Under the pieces are notes generated by a model. The model searched no databases, had not been told where the DNA came from, and worked only from the letters and a program-made list of their open reading frames with translations. The translations under genes were made by a program, and so were the position numbers. DNA of 64,000 nt from Phenylobacterium deserti (GTDB lineage Bacteria; Pseudomonadota; Alphaproteobacteria; Caulobacterales; Caulobacteraceae): the NCBI RefSeq assembly GCF_003254705.1, contig NZ_QFYR01000001.1, forward strand, positions 1,302,001 to 1,366,000. Direction: 5' to 3'. Positions 52,485 to 60,526 of this stretch are shown one piece after another. The first letter of the stretch is position 1; each line of letters begins with the position of its first letter.

Positions 52485-53750
52485 TCAGCGGATCGCCCGG
52501 CGCGGCGCATCAGGCCGGCCCAGGGCGGGCGGCGCGCCGGTCTCGGCCAGGACTGCGCCTTTGATGGCGCGCGGCTCGCCGAACAGGTGGCCTTGTCCAT
52601 AGGCGATATCGAGTTCGAGGATGTCGACCACCTGCCGCTCACCCTCCACTTTCTCCGCGATAAGCTCGACGCCGTAGCGGCGCAGGAGGGCGGCGTAGTC
52701 CTCAGCGGCAAGGTCCGGCAGGGAGCGCAGCACAAGGCGGCCTTCCTGTTCGGTGAGTTCTTCCAGCAGGAGCCCGGCGCTGATCTTGACGAACTTCACG
52801 TCCGCCCGGGCGAGGTCCTGAAGATCGAGATCCAGGTCCACAACCTTGTCGAGGCTGAAGCGGAAGCCGAGGTCGGCCAGCTTGGCCATGTTTCGGGCCT
52901 GGATCGAGCCTCGGGAGTCGAACGCCGCCTGGCCGATCTCGAAGATCAGGGCGCCGGCCAGGTCCTGGTTCTCGCTAAGCATCTCCAGGAACTGCGGGAA
53001 GAAGCTCTCGTCGCCGAGGCTCGCCATGGAGATGTTGCAGAAGATGCCGACCCGACGGTCCTGCTTGGCCAGGCGACGGACGATCTGCACGCAGCGGAAC
53101 AGCAGCAGGTTGTCGATGGAGGCGACGATGCCGGCCGGTTCGGCCACCGACAGGTATTCGGCCGGCATCATCACCCGACCGGTTTCGTCGCGCAGGCGAG
53201 AGAAGCTCTCGTAGAAGACAGTCTTGCGCTGAGGCAGGGCGACGACCGGCTGCAGGTAGAGGTCGACCCGGTTCTCCGAGAGCGCCTCGCGAACCGTGTC
53301 CATGAGCGCGCCGGCTTGCCGGTGCATGGAGTTGTGGCCCGCGCAGCCGGCGTAGGCCGCAGGCTCTGGCGTGGAGCGATGTTCGTCCATCCGCTGCTGC
53401 ATGCGGGCGACTAGGGTCTCCAGCATGTGGACTTCGTCGGACAGCTCTTCGGAGCGGTGGCTCTCGTCGGCGACGCTCTCGGCCATCTTGGAAACCTTGG
53501 CGTCCAGGCGCTCCATCTGATCGATCAGGATTTTCTGGGCTTCGCGCACGGCGTCGATGTCCGAGCGCATGGCGCCATTCTCAAGCGCCCGGGCGATCAG
53601 CCCATGAAACGCAAAGCACAGGCCAAGCCCGCCCACGAGCGCAGCCACGCCGGCGCCCCAACCGCCGCCGTTGCGCCACAGCGACAGCGCTACGATCAGC
53701 GAAAGGCAGAGATAAGCCCCGCAGAGCAAGGCCAACGTGAGCCGTCGCAT
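52485..53750 (-). CDS. tipF: TipF-like flagellar assembly protein with degenerate EAL domain
   Basis: A 421-residue protein. Two closely spaced helices at the N terminus (LALLCGAYLCLSLIVALSLW and VAALVGGLGLCFAFHGLIAR) are followed by a coiled coil (about 65-125) and a C-terminal EAL domain (about 150-400). This is the layout of Caulobacter TipF, a c-di-GMP receptor that localises flagellar parts at the new pole. EAL is YESFSRL here, and the DDFG metal pair is LDKVV, so hydrolysis of c-di-GMP is unlikely. The ATG at 53759 is an alternative start. Confidence 0.82.
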   Translation of the reverse strand: MRRLTLALLCGAYLCLSLIVALSLWRNGGGWGAGVAALVGGLGLCFAFHGLIARALENGAMRSDIDAVREAQKILIDQMERLDAKVSKMAESVADESHRSEELSDEVHMLETLVARMQQRMDEHRSTPEPAAYAGCAGHNSMHRQAGALMDTVREALSENRVDLYLQPVVALPQRKTVFYESFSRLRDETGRVMMPAEYLSVAEPAGIVASIDNLLLFRCVQIVRRLAKQDRRVGIFCNISMASLGDESFFPQFLEMLSENQDLAGALIFEIGQAAFDSRGSIQARNMAKLADLGFRFSLDKVVDLDLDLQDLARADVKFVKISAGLLLEELTEQEGRLVLRSLPDLAAEDYAALLRRYGVELIAEKVEGERQVVDILELDIAYGQGHLFGEPRAIKGAVLAETGAPPALGRPDAPRRAIR

Positions 53751-53851
53751 GGTCCCCATCCGAATCAACCACGAGTATCCGCCGGGGACTCGTGGCAAGT
53801 CGAATGGATTAATTGAGTCCTAAGGACGCAGGTGCGCTCGGGCGCGGAGAC

Positions 53852-54730
53852 TTAGCGGGTAGGGACCGGGACTTCGCCGCGATAGTCGTAGAAGCCGCGG
53901 CCGGCCTTGCGACCCAGCCACCCGGCTTCGACGTACTTCACGAGCAGCGGGCAGGGCCGGTACTTTGAGTCCGCCAGTCCCTCGTGCAGCACGTTCATGA
54001 TCGACAGCACGGTGTCGAGGCCGATGAAGTCGCCGAGTTCCAGCGGACCCATGGGGTGGTTGGCCCCAAGCTTCATGGCCGTGTCGATGGCTTCCACCGT
54101 CCCCACCCCCTCGTAAAGGGTGTAGATCGCCTCGTTGATCATCGGCACCAGTACTCGGTTGACGATGAAGGCCGGGAAGTCCTCGGAATTCGAGGTGGTC
54201 TTGCCCAACGACCGCGCGAAGTTCACCGCCGCCTCGTAGGTGCCGGCGTCCGTGGCGATGCCGCGAATGATCTCCACGAGCTTCATCAGCGGCACCGGGT
54301 TCATGAAGTGCAGGCCGATGAACTTCTCGGGTCGGTCCGTGGCTGACGCCAGCCGGGTGATCGAGATCGACGAGGTGTTGGAGGCCAGCAGCGTCTGCGG
54401 CGCGAGGTGCGGGGTCAGCGCCTTGAAGATCGACTTCTTGACGTCTTCAGCCTCGGTCGCCGCCTCGATCGCGAGGTCGGTCGCGCCGATCGCCTGCAAC
54501 TCGGCGGCCGGCTTGATGCGCGCCATGGCCGCGTCCATCGCGTCCTGGCCAATCAGGCCGCGGGCGACCTGCCGGCCGAGGTTATGTTCGATCAGCTTCA
54601 GGCCGGCTTCGATCCGATCGGCGCTGACGTCGTGCAGAAGCACGTCGTAGCCGCCCAGAGCGGAAACGTGGGAGATGCCGCAGCCCATTTGGCCAGCGCC
54701 GATCACGCCGACCGTCTTGATAACAACCAT
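53852..54730 (-). CDS. 3-hydroxybutyryl-CoA dehydrogenase
   Basis: A 292-residue NAD(P) dehydrogenase that interconverts acetoacetyl-CoA and 3-hydroxybutyryl-CoA. It shows the Rossmann start VGVIGAGQMGCGISHVSALG, ASNTSSISITRLASAT, the catalytic GLHFMNPVPLMKLVEI (His) and the C-terminal ANHPMGPLELGDFIGLD. The ATG at 54730 gives the standard N terminus. It is on the same strand as etfBA, which lies upstream, but separated by a terminator, so co-transcription is doubtful. Fits fatty-acid, butyrate or PHB turnover. Confidence 0.94.
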   Translation of the reverse strand: MVVIKTVGVIGAGQMGCGISHVSALGGYDVLLHDVSADRIEAGLKLIEHNLGRQVARGLIGQDAMDAAMARIKPAAELQAIGATDLAIEAATEAEDVKKSIFKALTPHLAPQTLLASNTSSISITRLASATDRPEKFIGLHFMNPVPLMKLVEIIRGIATDAGTYEAAVNFARSLGKTTSNSEDFPAFIVNRVLVPMINEAIYTLYEGVGTVEAIDTAMKLGANHPMGPLELGDFIGLDTVLSIMNVLHEGLADSKYRPCPLLVKYVEAGWLGRKAGRGFYDYRGEVPVPTR

Positions 54731-54825
54731 CCAGCAAACGCCTCGATGACCGGCGCGCGGGCTCAGGCCCAAGCGCGCGTGTGACGGCTTTCTAACACGG
54801 CGAAGGCGTGGAGGGACAAGGGAAT

Positions 54826-54900
54826 TGCTGCGCCGCAGCGTGGCGGCAAGCTGCGCCGCAACGCGGCTGCGCGGGATGCTTGCGCCGCCGCAACTTGCGG
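54826..54900. repeat. GC-rich repeat cluster upstream of the hydroxybutyryl-CoA dehydrogenase gene
   Basis: GCTGCGCCGCA occurs at 54827-54837 and 54850-54860, with related GCGGCTGCGCGG and TTGCGCCGCCGCAA pieces following. The first copy is part of GCTGCG-C-CGCAGC, a near-perfect palindrome. No coding frame is convincing here. It may be a local structured leader or a decayed repeat. Confidence 0.4.
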
Positions 54901-54917
54901 ACGTGGGGCTAACGAGA

Positions 54918-54941
54918 AAGGGCGGCCATCGGGCCGCCCTT
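54918..54941 (-). terminator. Terminator of etfBA
   Basis: A perfect 10-bp stem (AAGGGCGGCC at 54918-54927, GGCCGCCCTT at 54932-54941) lies 25 bases past the etfA stop on the minus strand. The following CTTTCTCGTT is a modest U-tract. Confidence 0.8.
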
Positions 54942-54965
54942 CACAAGTGCAACGTGGCGGGCGGC

Positions 54966-55910
54966 CTACTTGGCCGAGCCGTCCAGAGCGCTCATCAGCT
55001 CGGGCACAGCGGTCTTGTAGTCCGCCACCAGACCGTAGTCGGCGATCTGGAAGATCGGCGCGTCGCCGTCCTTGTTGATCGCGACGATGACCTTGGAGTC
55101 CTTCATGCCGGCGAGGTGCTGGATCGCGCCCGAAATGCCAACCGCGATGTAGAGGTCGGGCGCGACCACCTTGCCGGTTTGGCCGACTTGGTAGTCGTTC
55201 GGGGCGTAACCGGCGTCCACCGCCGCGCGGGAGGCGCCCACCGCCGCACCCAGCTTATCGGCGAGCGGCTCGATGACTCGCTGGAACTCCTCGGCGGAGC
55301 CCATGGCGCGGCCACCGGACACCACGATCTTGGCGGCGCCGAGTTCAGGGCGTTCCGACTGAACGATCTGCTGCTCGACGAACTTGACCTTGGCCGGTGC
55401 GGCCGGAGCCGCAATCGTTTCGACGCTGGCCGAGCCGCCTTCCGCCGCCGCCTTGAAGGCGGTCGGACGGACGGTGATCACCTTCTTGGCGTCCGACGAT
55501 TGAACCGTCTCCAGCGCGTTGCCCGCATAGATCGGCCGCACGAAGGTGTTGGCGTCCACCACCTCGACCGCGTCCGAGATCTGCGCGACGTCGAGCTTGG
55601 CCGCGATCCGGGGCGCAATGTTCTTGCCCAGCGAAGTCGAGGGGATCAGGACCGCGTCGTAGTTCGCCATGAGCGGGACCACCAACGCCTCGAACGCCTC
55701 GGCTAGGCCTTGGTCCAGCTCGGCGCTTTCCGCCAGCAGCACCTTGCGTACGCCTTCGATCTTCCCGGCCGCGTCGGCGGCGGCTTGCGCGCCTTGACCA
55801 GCGACCAGCACGTCGATGTCGCCCGAGATCTTCTGGGCGGCGGTAACCGCCTTGTGGGTGTTGTCCTTCAAGGCCGCATTGTCGTGGTCAGCGATGACGA
55901 GAACAGCCAT
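54966..55910 (-). CDS. etfA: Electron transfer flavoprotein subunit alpha
   Basis: A 314-residue FAD-carrying subunit. The C-terminal FAD site is clear: [60 protein letters not shown] and [19 protein letters not shown]. With EtfB it accepts electrons from acyl-CoA dehydrogenases and passes them to ETF-quinone oxidoreductase. The start overlaps the etfB stop by one base, so they are translationally coupled. A GC-rich terminator follows. Confidence 0.97.
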   Translation of the reverse strand: MAVLVIADHDNAALKDNTHKAVTAAQKISGDIDVLVAGQGAQAAADAAGKIEGVRKVLLAESAELDQGLAEAFEALVVPLMANYDAVLIPSTSLGKNIAPRIAAKLDVAQISDAVEVVDANTFVRPIYAGNALETVQSSDAKKVITVRPTAFKAAAEGGSASVETIAAPAAPAKVKFVEQQIVQSERPELGAAKIVVSGGRAMGSAEEFQRVIEPLADKLGAAVGASRAAVDAGYAPNDYQVGQTGKVVAPDLYIAVGISGAIQHLAGMKDSKVIVAINKDGDAPIFQIADYGLVADYKTAVPELMSALDGSAK

Positions 55911-56662
55911 CAGAGCACCCCCGCTTCGTTCTTGAGCTTCATGACGAGGTCCTGCGCGGTCTCGACCTTGATCCCGCCGCCGCGCTTGGCCGGCTCGGTG
56001 ACCTTGAGGACCTTCAGGCGCGACGCGACGTCGGCGCCGACAGACGCGAGTTCCTTCACGTCGAGCGGCTTCTTCTTGGCCTTCATGATGTTAGGCAGGC
56101 TGGCGTAGCGCGGCTCGTTGAGGCGCAGGTCGACGGTGATCACCGCCGGCAGGGTGGCCTCGATCGTTTGCAGGCCGCCGTCCACTTCGCGAGTGACCTT
56201 GGCGGCGCCGCCGGCGATCTCGATCTTGGAGGCGAAGGTGGCTTGGGGCCACTCCAGCAGGGCCGCCAGCATCTGGCCGACCGCGTTGTTGTCGCCGTCG
56301 ATGGCTTGCTTGCCGAGCAGAACGACCTCGGGGCTTTCCTCGGCGACAATCGCCTTGAGCACCTTGGCCACGGCGAGCGGCTCGAGGTCCTGATCGTTGG
56401 CTTGAACGAGGATGGCCCGGTCCGCGCCCATGGCGAGGGCGGTGCGCAGGGTTTCCTGGGCTTGGGTCGGGCCGACAGACACGGCCACGATCTCGGTGGC
56501 GACGCCCTTTTCCTTCAGCCGGACCGCCTCTTCCACGGCGATCTCGTCGAAGGGGTTCATCGACATCTTGACGTTGGCGAGGTCGACGCCCGTCTGGTCG
56601 GCCTTCACTCTTGGCTTTACGTTGTAATCAATTACCCGCTTGACCGGGACCAACACCTTCAT
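55910..56662 (-). CDS. etfB: Electron transfer flavoprotein subunit beta
   Basis: A 250-residue AMP-binding subunit. It shows [40 protein letters not shown], the DxxxxGxxxA-type [20 protein letters not shown] (recognition loop region), [20 protein letters not shown] and the C-terminal [10 protein letters not shown]. First gene of etfBA. Its substrate-side partners include the acyl-CoA dehydrogenase at 33.3 kb. Divergent from the 101-residue hypothetical gene, with 167 bases between. Confidence 0.97.
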   Translation of the reverse strand: MKVLVPVKRVIDYNVKPRVKADQTGVDLANVKMSMNPFDEIAVEEAVRLKEKGVATEIVAVSVGPTQAQETLRTALAMGADRAILVQANDQDLEPLAVAKVLKAIVAEESPEVVLLGKQAIDGDNNAVGQMLAALLEWPQATFASKIEIAGGAAKVTREVDGGLQTIEATLPAVITVDLRLNEPRYASLPNIMKAKKKPLDVKELASVGADVASRLKVLKVTEPAKRGGGIKVETAQDLVMKLKNEAGVL

Positions 56663-56829
56663 GGGTCGCTAGCGCCTCAAATCTGATTGGGGAAAAATAA
56701 GGAGAAGGGGATAGCGCCTCCGGCGGGCTTTGCAAGCCAGCTGCCCCTTCCCGGACCGGGGCCGCCGCCCCAATTTCGACGGAGCAGGCCGCTAGCCAGC
56801 GGGCGCTCCCCTCATCTAAGTAGCAACGC

Positions 56830-57135
56830 ATGAACCCGACGATCGAACGCCTCAAGCTGATCTTCCTTGGCGTCTTCGCCCTTCTCGTGATCGCCGGCGG
56901 CATCTGGCAGGTTGGCTGGGTGTGGCCGCGCCAAAAGTGCGAGAAGGCCCAGATGTGGTGGGATGGCTCGCAGCGCGTGTGTGCAACGCCGGTGCTAATT
57001 TCCGACATCACCGGCCGAACCATTCAGGACAAGCAGGCCGACGCAGCGGCCCGTCAGGCCGTCGGCCGGACTGAGGTGCCTGTCGTGGCGGCGCCTCCCG
57101 CTGCCGAGGTCCCGCCGCCCGCTGTCCCGCGCTGA
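56830..57135 (+). CDS. Hypothetical membrane-anchored protein
   Basis: A 101-residue protein. One N-terminal helix (LKLIFLGVFALLVIAGGIWQ) anchors a short periplasmic part with two cysteines (RQKCEKAQMWWDGSQRVCAT), which could form a disulfide, and an Ala/Pro-rich tail (VVAAPPAAEVPPPAVPR). No family was recognised. It converges on the adenosyltransferase gene with a 4-base gap. Confidence 0.7.
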   Translation: MNPTIERLKLIFLGVFALLVIAGGIWQVGWVWPRQKCEKAQMWWDGSQRVCATPVLISDITGRTIQDKQADAAARQAVGRTEVPVVAAPPAAEVPPPAVPR

Positions 57136-57139
57136 CGCT

Positions 57140-57715
57140 CTAGCGGGTCGCCGCCGGCGCCCAGAGCACCTCGGACTGGCCGCGGCCGTTTGCAACGCGC
57201 GCGGCTACGAACAGCAGGTCCGACAACCGGTTCAGATAGCGCAAGGCAGGGCCGCCGACCGGCTCGCCTTGCTCAAGCATGCGCACGACTTCGCGCTCAG
57301 CCCGCCGGCAAACGGTGCGAGCCAGATGCAGCGCCGCCGCCGCCGGCGCGCCAGCCGGCAGGACGAACGAGGTTAGCGCCGGCAGATCGGCATTGAGCTG
57401 ATCGATCTCGGCCTCCAGGCGCGCAACCTGACCGTCGACGATCCGCAAGGCCTCACCTTCCACTTCGTCGGGCCGCGCCGGCGTTGCGAGGTCGGCGCCC
57501 AGATCGAACAGCTCGTTCTGGATCCGGCCCAGAATGGCGTCGAGCACCGGGTCGGCGCTGGTGTGCAGTCGCGCAAGCCCAAGGCACGCGTTGGTCTCGT
57601 CGACGGCGCCATAGGTTTCGACACGCGCCGCCGCCTTGCTGACCATCTCGCCGGTCGCCAGCCGGGTGCGCCCCTGATCGCCGGTGCGTGTGTAGATGCG
57701 GTTGAGTGTCACCAT
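57140..57715 (-). CDS. Cob(I)alamin adenosyltransferase, PduO type
   Basis: A 191-residue trimeric enzyme that adds adenosine from ATP to cob(I)alamin, giving adenosylcobalamin. Motifs: RIYTRTGDQGRTRLATGE (ATP loop, N terminus), YGAVDETNACLGLAR, LARTVCRRAEREVVRML and RYLNRLSDLLFVAARV. This is the PduO/MMAB group, not CobA. Adenosylcobalamin serves methylmalonyl-CoA mutase or ribonucleotide reductase, neither of which is in the window. Eight bases after the small membrane gene, so in one operon. Confidence 0.93.
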   Translation of the reverse strand: MVTLNRIYTRTGDQGRTRLATGEMVSKAAARVETYGAVDETNACLGLARLHTSADPVLDAILGRIQNELFDLGADLATPARPDEVEGEALRIVDGQVARLEAEIDQLNADLPALTSFVLPAGAPAAAALHLARTVCRRAEREVVRMLEQGEPVGGPALRYLNRLSDLLFVAARVANGRGQSEVLWAPAATR

Positions 57716-57722
57716 GGTCAGA

Positions 57723-57905
57723 TCAGCCGCGAGCCCGCCACAGCAGCACCAGCAGCAGGAAGAGCACCACCGCCCCTTGGGCGATCACGCGCCACTGCAT
57801 GTATTTGTTCGAGTTTTTGCCGCGGTACATGGCCAGCACGCCCGCGAACAGAATGACGGTGACGACCGCAAGGCCGACGAAAACCAGGATGTTTATCGCG
57901 CTCAT
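57723..57905 (-). CDS. Twin-transmembrane protein, HIG1-like
   Basis: A 60-residue protein with two helices (NILVFVGLAVVTVILFAGVL and VIAQGAVVLFLLLVLLW) joined by a basic loop AMYRGKNSNKYMQWR. The loop N-K-x-M-x-W-R-x-x-x-Q resembles HIG1-domain proteins, which in mitochondria and some alphaproteobacteria associate with cytochrome c oxidase. It is conserved next to the PduO-type gene in Caulobacterales as far as I recall. Inner membrane. Confidence 0.75.
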   Translation of the reverse strand: MSAINILVFVGLAVVTVILFAGVLAMYRGKNSNKYMQWRVIAQGAVVLFLLLVLLWRARG

Positions 57906-58271
57906 CGACCCACTTTAGGGCGCCTCGTACTTGCGAGCCAACGCTGACCGCCGATATGCGACGCTTGACTTCGCGGTGATCGATCACGTTCAACGATCGA
58001 CATTCCAAGATCTAGGTTTGGTTCGCCGCGGTCATTTAGTTGCCGCCCTACTGAAATTTAGCAGAAATATTGCTGTTCGAACTTCAGTTGGTGCGTTGGC
58101 CGGGCGGGCGTGACTGCGTTGAGCGTAATTAGCTGAACGTGTTCATCGAAGTTCGTGCAACTTGGCGTCGAGGTGCTGAGGGGGTGACCCGAAGCGTTCG
58201 TCGTCGAGAAAAGAGTGAGTGATCCGAATACGAGACGAGCGCCTCCCCGCGCTCTGCAAGGTTCAAGTTCA
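57906..58271. other. 366-base intergenic region, AT-richer, upstream of the tandem TetR genes
   Basis: It is visibly AT-richer than the rest of the window (for example around 58040-58075). It holds the perfect palindrome TGAAC-GT-GTTCA at 58134-58145, an ACTGAA...TTCAGT pair around 58049-58089 and several GTTCAA/GTTCGAAC motifs. These suit operators for the adjacent TetR proteins. No coding frame with normal codon bias is seen. Confidence 0.45.
58134..58145. promoter_or_regulatory. Candidate TetR operator
   Basis: TGAACGTGTTCA is a perfect 12-base palindrome, 127 bases before the first tetR ATG, in an AT-rich promoter-like region. Related half sites GTTCAA, GTTCGAAC and GTTCATCG are nearby. 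Binding is inferred from position only. Confidence 0.35.
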
Positions 58272-58922
58272 ATGAAACATGTCTCTCCCAACGACGTCGC
58301 CGGCGAAACCCGGGTCAAAGCCCCTACCCGCCGTGCGCTCGCCAAGCAGCAGACCCGGGCCAAGGTCCTGACCGCCGCCCGCAAGCTGTTCAGCGAGGAA
58401 GGCTATGAGGGCGCCACCATCCGTGACATCGCCGCGGCCGCCGGCATGTCTACGGGCGCCGTCTTCGCCAACTTCACCGACAAGTCCGATCTCTTCCGCG
58501 AGATCATGACCGCCGACATGTCCTCGCTTGCCGAGGGCATGCGGGATGCGGCCACCAAGGGCCGCAATCTGGAAGACGCGCTGCTGCGTGCGTTCATGGC
58601 GGGCTACGGCTTCTACAAGAGCCGCCTTCCGCTGGCCCGCGCCGCCTTCAGCGTCGCCTGGTCGCCGGACGAAGGCCAAGTGCTGCGCAACCTGCCGCCC
58701 GTTGTGGCGCAGCAGGACCTGATCGTCGAGCTGCTGAACGCGGCGGTCGAGCGCGGCGAGCTGAGCCAGGAGTCGGAAGTGAAGCTCCGTGCCCAGATGT
58801 TGTTCGACGCCTATCTCGCGAACTACAACCAGGCCATCTTCCAGGGCTGGAGCCTGGACGCGCTTCAGGCGCGTGCGCGCGACCAGATCCGCATTCTGCT
58901 GGCCGGCGCCCGCAGGGGCTAA
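58272..58922 (+). CDS. TetR/AcrR family transcriptional regulator
   Basis: A 216-residue repressor. The HTH is ARKLFSEEGYEGATIRDIAA followed by AAGMSTGAVFANFTDKSDLF (about 38-77), with an N-terminal arm of about 30 residues. The C-terminal ligand domain has no recognised family. The ATG at 58272 has an AAGG site; a GTG at 58215 would add 19 residues. It is the first of two tandem TetR genes, 22 bases apart, which are probably one operon. The ligand and targets are unknown. Confidence 0.88.
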   Translation: MKHVSPNDVAGETRVKAPTRRALAKQQTRAKVLTAARKLFSEEGYEGATIRDIAAAAGMSTGAVFANFTDKSDLFREIMTADMSSLAEGMRDAATKGRNLEDALLRAFMAGYGFYKSRLPLARAAFSVAWSPDEGQVLRNLPPVVAQQDLIVELLNAAVERGELSQESEVKLRAQMLFDAYLANYNQAIFQGWSLDALQARARDQIRILLAGARRG

Positions 58923-58944
58923 GGGCCGACAGGGGGGGCATAGT

Positions 58945-59556
58945 TTGAGGACGGCTCAGAAACAGGCCACTCGCGAGCGCGTCCTTTGCGCCGCCAAGGA
59001 CCTGTTCGGCCGCCTCGGCTATGAAGGCACGACAATCCGCGAGATCGCCCGACAAGCGGGTGTTTCCGTCGGAAGCGTGTTCACCACCTTCGCCTCCAAA
59101 GGCGAGATCCTCAGTCAGGTCATGCAGGACCGCTTGGACGGGCTCTATGCGGAGCTCGACCGGGTGGTCCCGCACCTGCGCGGGCCAACACCCGACCGGC
59201 TGAGGACCATGTTCGCGATCCACTTCGCGTTCGAAGAACCGCACGTACACCTGTTCATGGCGCACATCGCGGCGACCTATGACTGGACGCAGACGGAGGC
59301 GGCTCGCCCCTTCGGCAAAACCCCTCGGCTGCAGCACATCATGCTGGAATGTCTGGCCAAGGGCGTGGAGGCGGGGGACGTTGACCCGCAGGCGGACCTT
59401 CAGGGCATCGTCGATCTGCTGATGAGCGCCTACGCCTGGACCTATCGACTGGCCGCCTGGCAGGGCGCAGACGCCAAGACGATGACCGAGGTGATGGACC
59501 GGCAGATCGGGCTCATCGCCGGCGGCTTCACGCGAACCACGGCGAGCGTCAGCTAG
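58945..59556 (+). CDS. TetR/AcrR family transcriptional regulator (second of tandem pair)
   Basis: A 203-residue regulator. The HTH is AAKDLFGRLGYEGTTIREIA and RQAGVSVGSVFTTFASKGEI (about 14-55), similar in spacing to the upstream gene. The TTG at 58945 was chosen because a run of eight G (AGGGGGGG) forms its ribosome-binding site and an open frame further up would overlap the first gene. The tandem arrangement suggests duplication, though the C-terminal halves differ clearly. The 3' end overlaps the M15 peptidase gene by eight bases. Confidence 0.85.
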   Translation: MRTAQKQATRERVLCAAKDLFGRLGYEGTTIREIARQAGVSVGSVFTTFASKGEILSQVMQDRLDGLYAELDRVVPHLRGPTPDRLRTMFAIHFAFEEPHVHLFMAHIAATYDWTQTEAARPFGKTPRLQHIMLECLAKGVEAGDVDPQADLQGIVDLLMSAYAWTYRLAAWQGADAKTMTEVMDRQIGLIAGGFTRTTASVS

Positions 59557-60526
59557 ACCCCAGCGGGTCCTCTCCCGTCCATTCCCAGTGCCAAGGCTCG
59601 AACGGATAGTTCACGAAGCCGAACCGGTGCGCGTTGGCGAGCAGCCACTGATACGCGGGCGTCTTGGTCATGAAGCGGCGGTTGGGATCGGCGCTGGAGT
59701 CTGGGCCGTACCCCGGCGCCTGCCCCACATAAAGGTCCATCGCCAGTCCCGTGCGGTGCGGCGAGCATCGCGCCCGCTCACGTCCGTTGCAGTTGCCCTG
59801 CGCCGCGCACCGGGCGGCGTCGTAGGCAGGGCTTCGGAACCCGGAAAAGATCTGCAGGAAGCGAGGATCCTCCGCGATGCGCGGATCCTCCGCCCGGGCT
59901 GCGGCGACCATCCGTCGGTAGGCTGCGAAAGCCTTGTGGCGCAACTGGATCTGCTTGCCCCCATAGCCTTCGCCGGCGACGCTTTCGGCAAGCTCGCTGT
60001 CCTGGGCGGCTGGTGCGCAGATGCCGCGCGAACTCAGCAGGACGATCGGGCGGCGGCCCTGCACCACACCCTTCATCTTGATGAAGCTGAATTCGCTGAC
60101 CAGCCCGTCGGAGTGGAAGCCGTTGCGGGACTGCCAAGCCGCTAGGGCGCTGGCGAAACCAGGGGTGTCCGGCGCGCATCGGGTGCCAATCTCCCGTGCG
60201 ATCAACGGAGCATAGGTCTCCCAACCCGTTTCGACTCGGCCGAAGGGCGCCCATGGCATGGCTTTCAGCGAGCTGCCGTTGATCCGAGCGGCCTTGTCCC
60301 AGCCGATCGTGTGGCAGTCGACCGCCGCTGTTTGCGCAGGCGGCGGCGGCAGCGGCGAGGCGGAGGGAAGCGTCGGTTTCGGAAGCGGGGCGCAGCTGGT
60401 CACGCGCAGCACGATCAAGCCGAGCAGCACAAAGGCCGCCGCAAGGGCGCCCAGGAACCGCAGTGCCTCTGACGGTTTGAACTTCACGTCACGCCAAACG
60501 TACGGCGCAAGGCCGAGGTCCACCAT
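59549..60526 (-). CDS. M15 family (VanY-like) D,D-carboxypeptidase, membrane-anchored
   Basis: A 325-residue protein if the ATG at 60526 is used; a GTG at 60487 gives 312 residues. One N-terminal helix (FLGALAAAFVLLGLIVLRV) is followed by a Pro-rich linker and a LAS-type zinc peptidase domain. Zinc ligands are in CSPHRTGLAMDLYVG (His and Asp) and the late EPWHWEWTGE (His), with IFSGFRSPAYDAARCAAQGN before them. It should trim D-Ala from peptidoglycan stem peptides in the periplasm. Divergent from the L,D-transpeptidase gene, with 5' ends touching. Confidence 0.85.
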   Translation of the reverse strand: MVDLGLAPYVWRDVKFKPSEALRFLGALAAAFVLLGLIVLRVTSCAPLPKPTLPSASPLPPPPAQTAAVDCHTIGWDKAARINGSSLKAMPWAPFGRVETGWETYAPLIAREIGTRCAPDTPGFASALAAWQSRNGFHSDGLVSEFSFIKMKGVVQGRRPIVLLSSRGICAPAAQDSELAESVAGEGYGGKQIQLRHKAFAAYRRMVAAARAEDPRIAEDPRFLQIFSGFRSPAYDAARCAAQGNCNGRERARCSPHRTGLAMDLYVGQAPGYGPDSSADPNRRFMTKTPAYQWLLANAHRFGFVNYPFEPWHWEWTGEDPLGSS

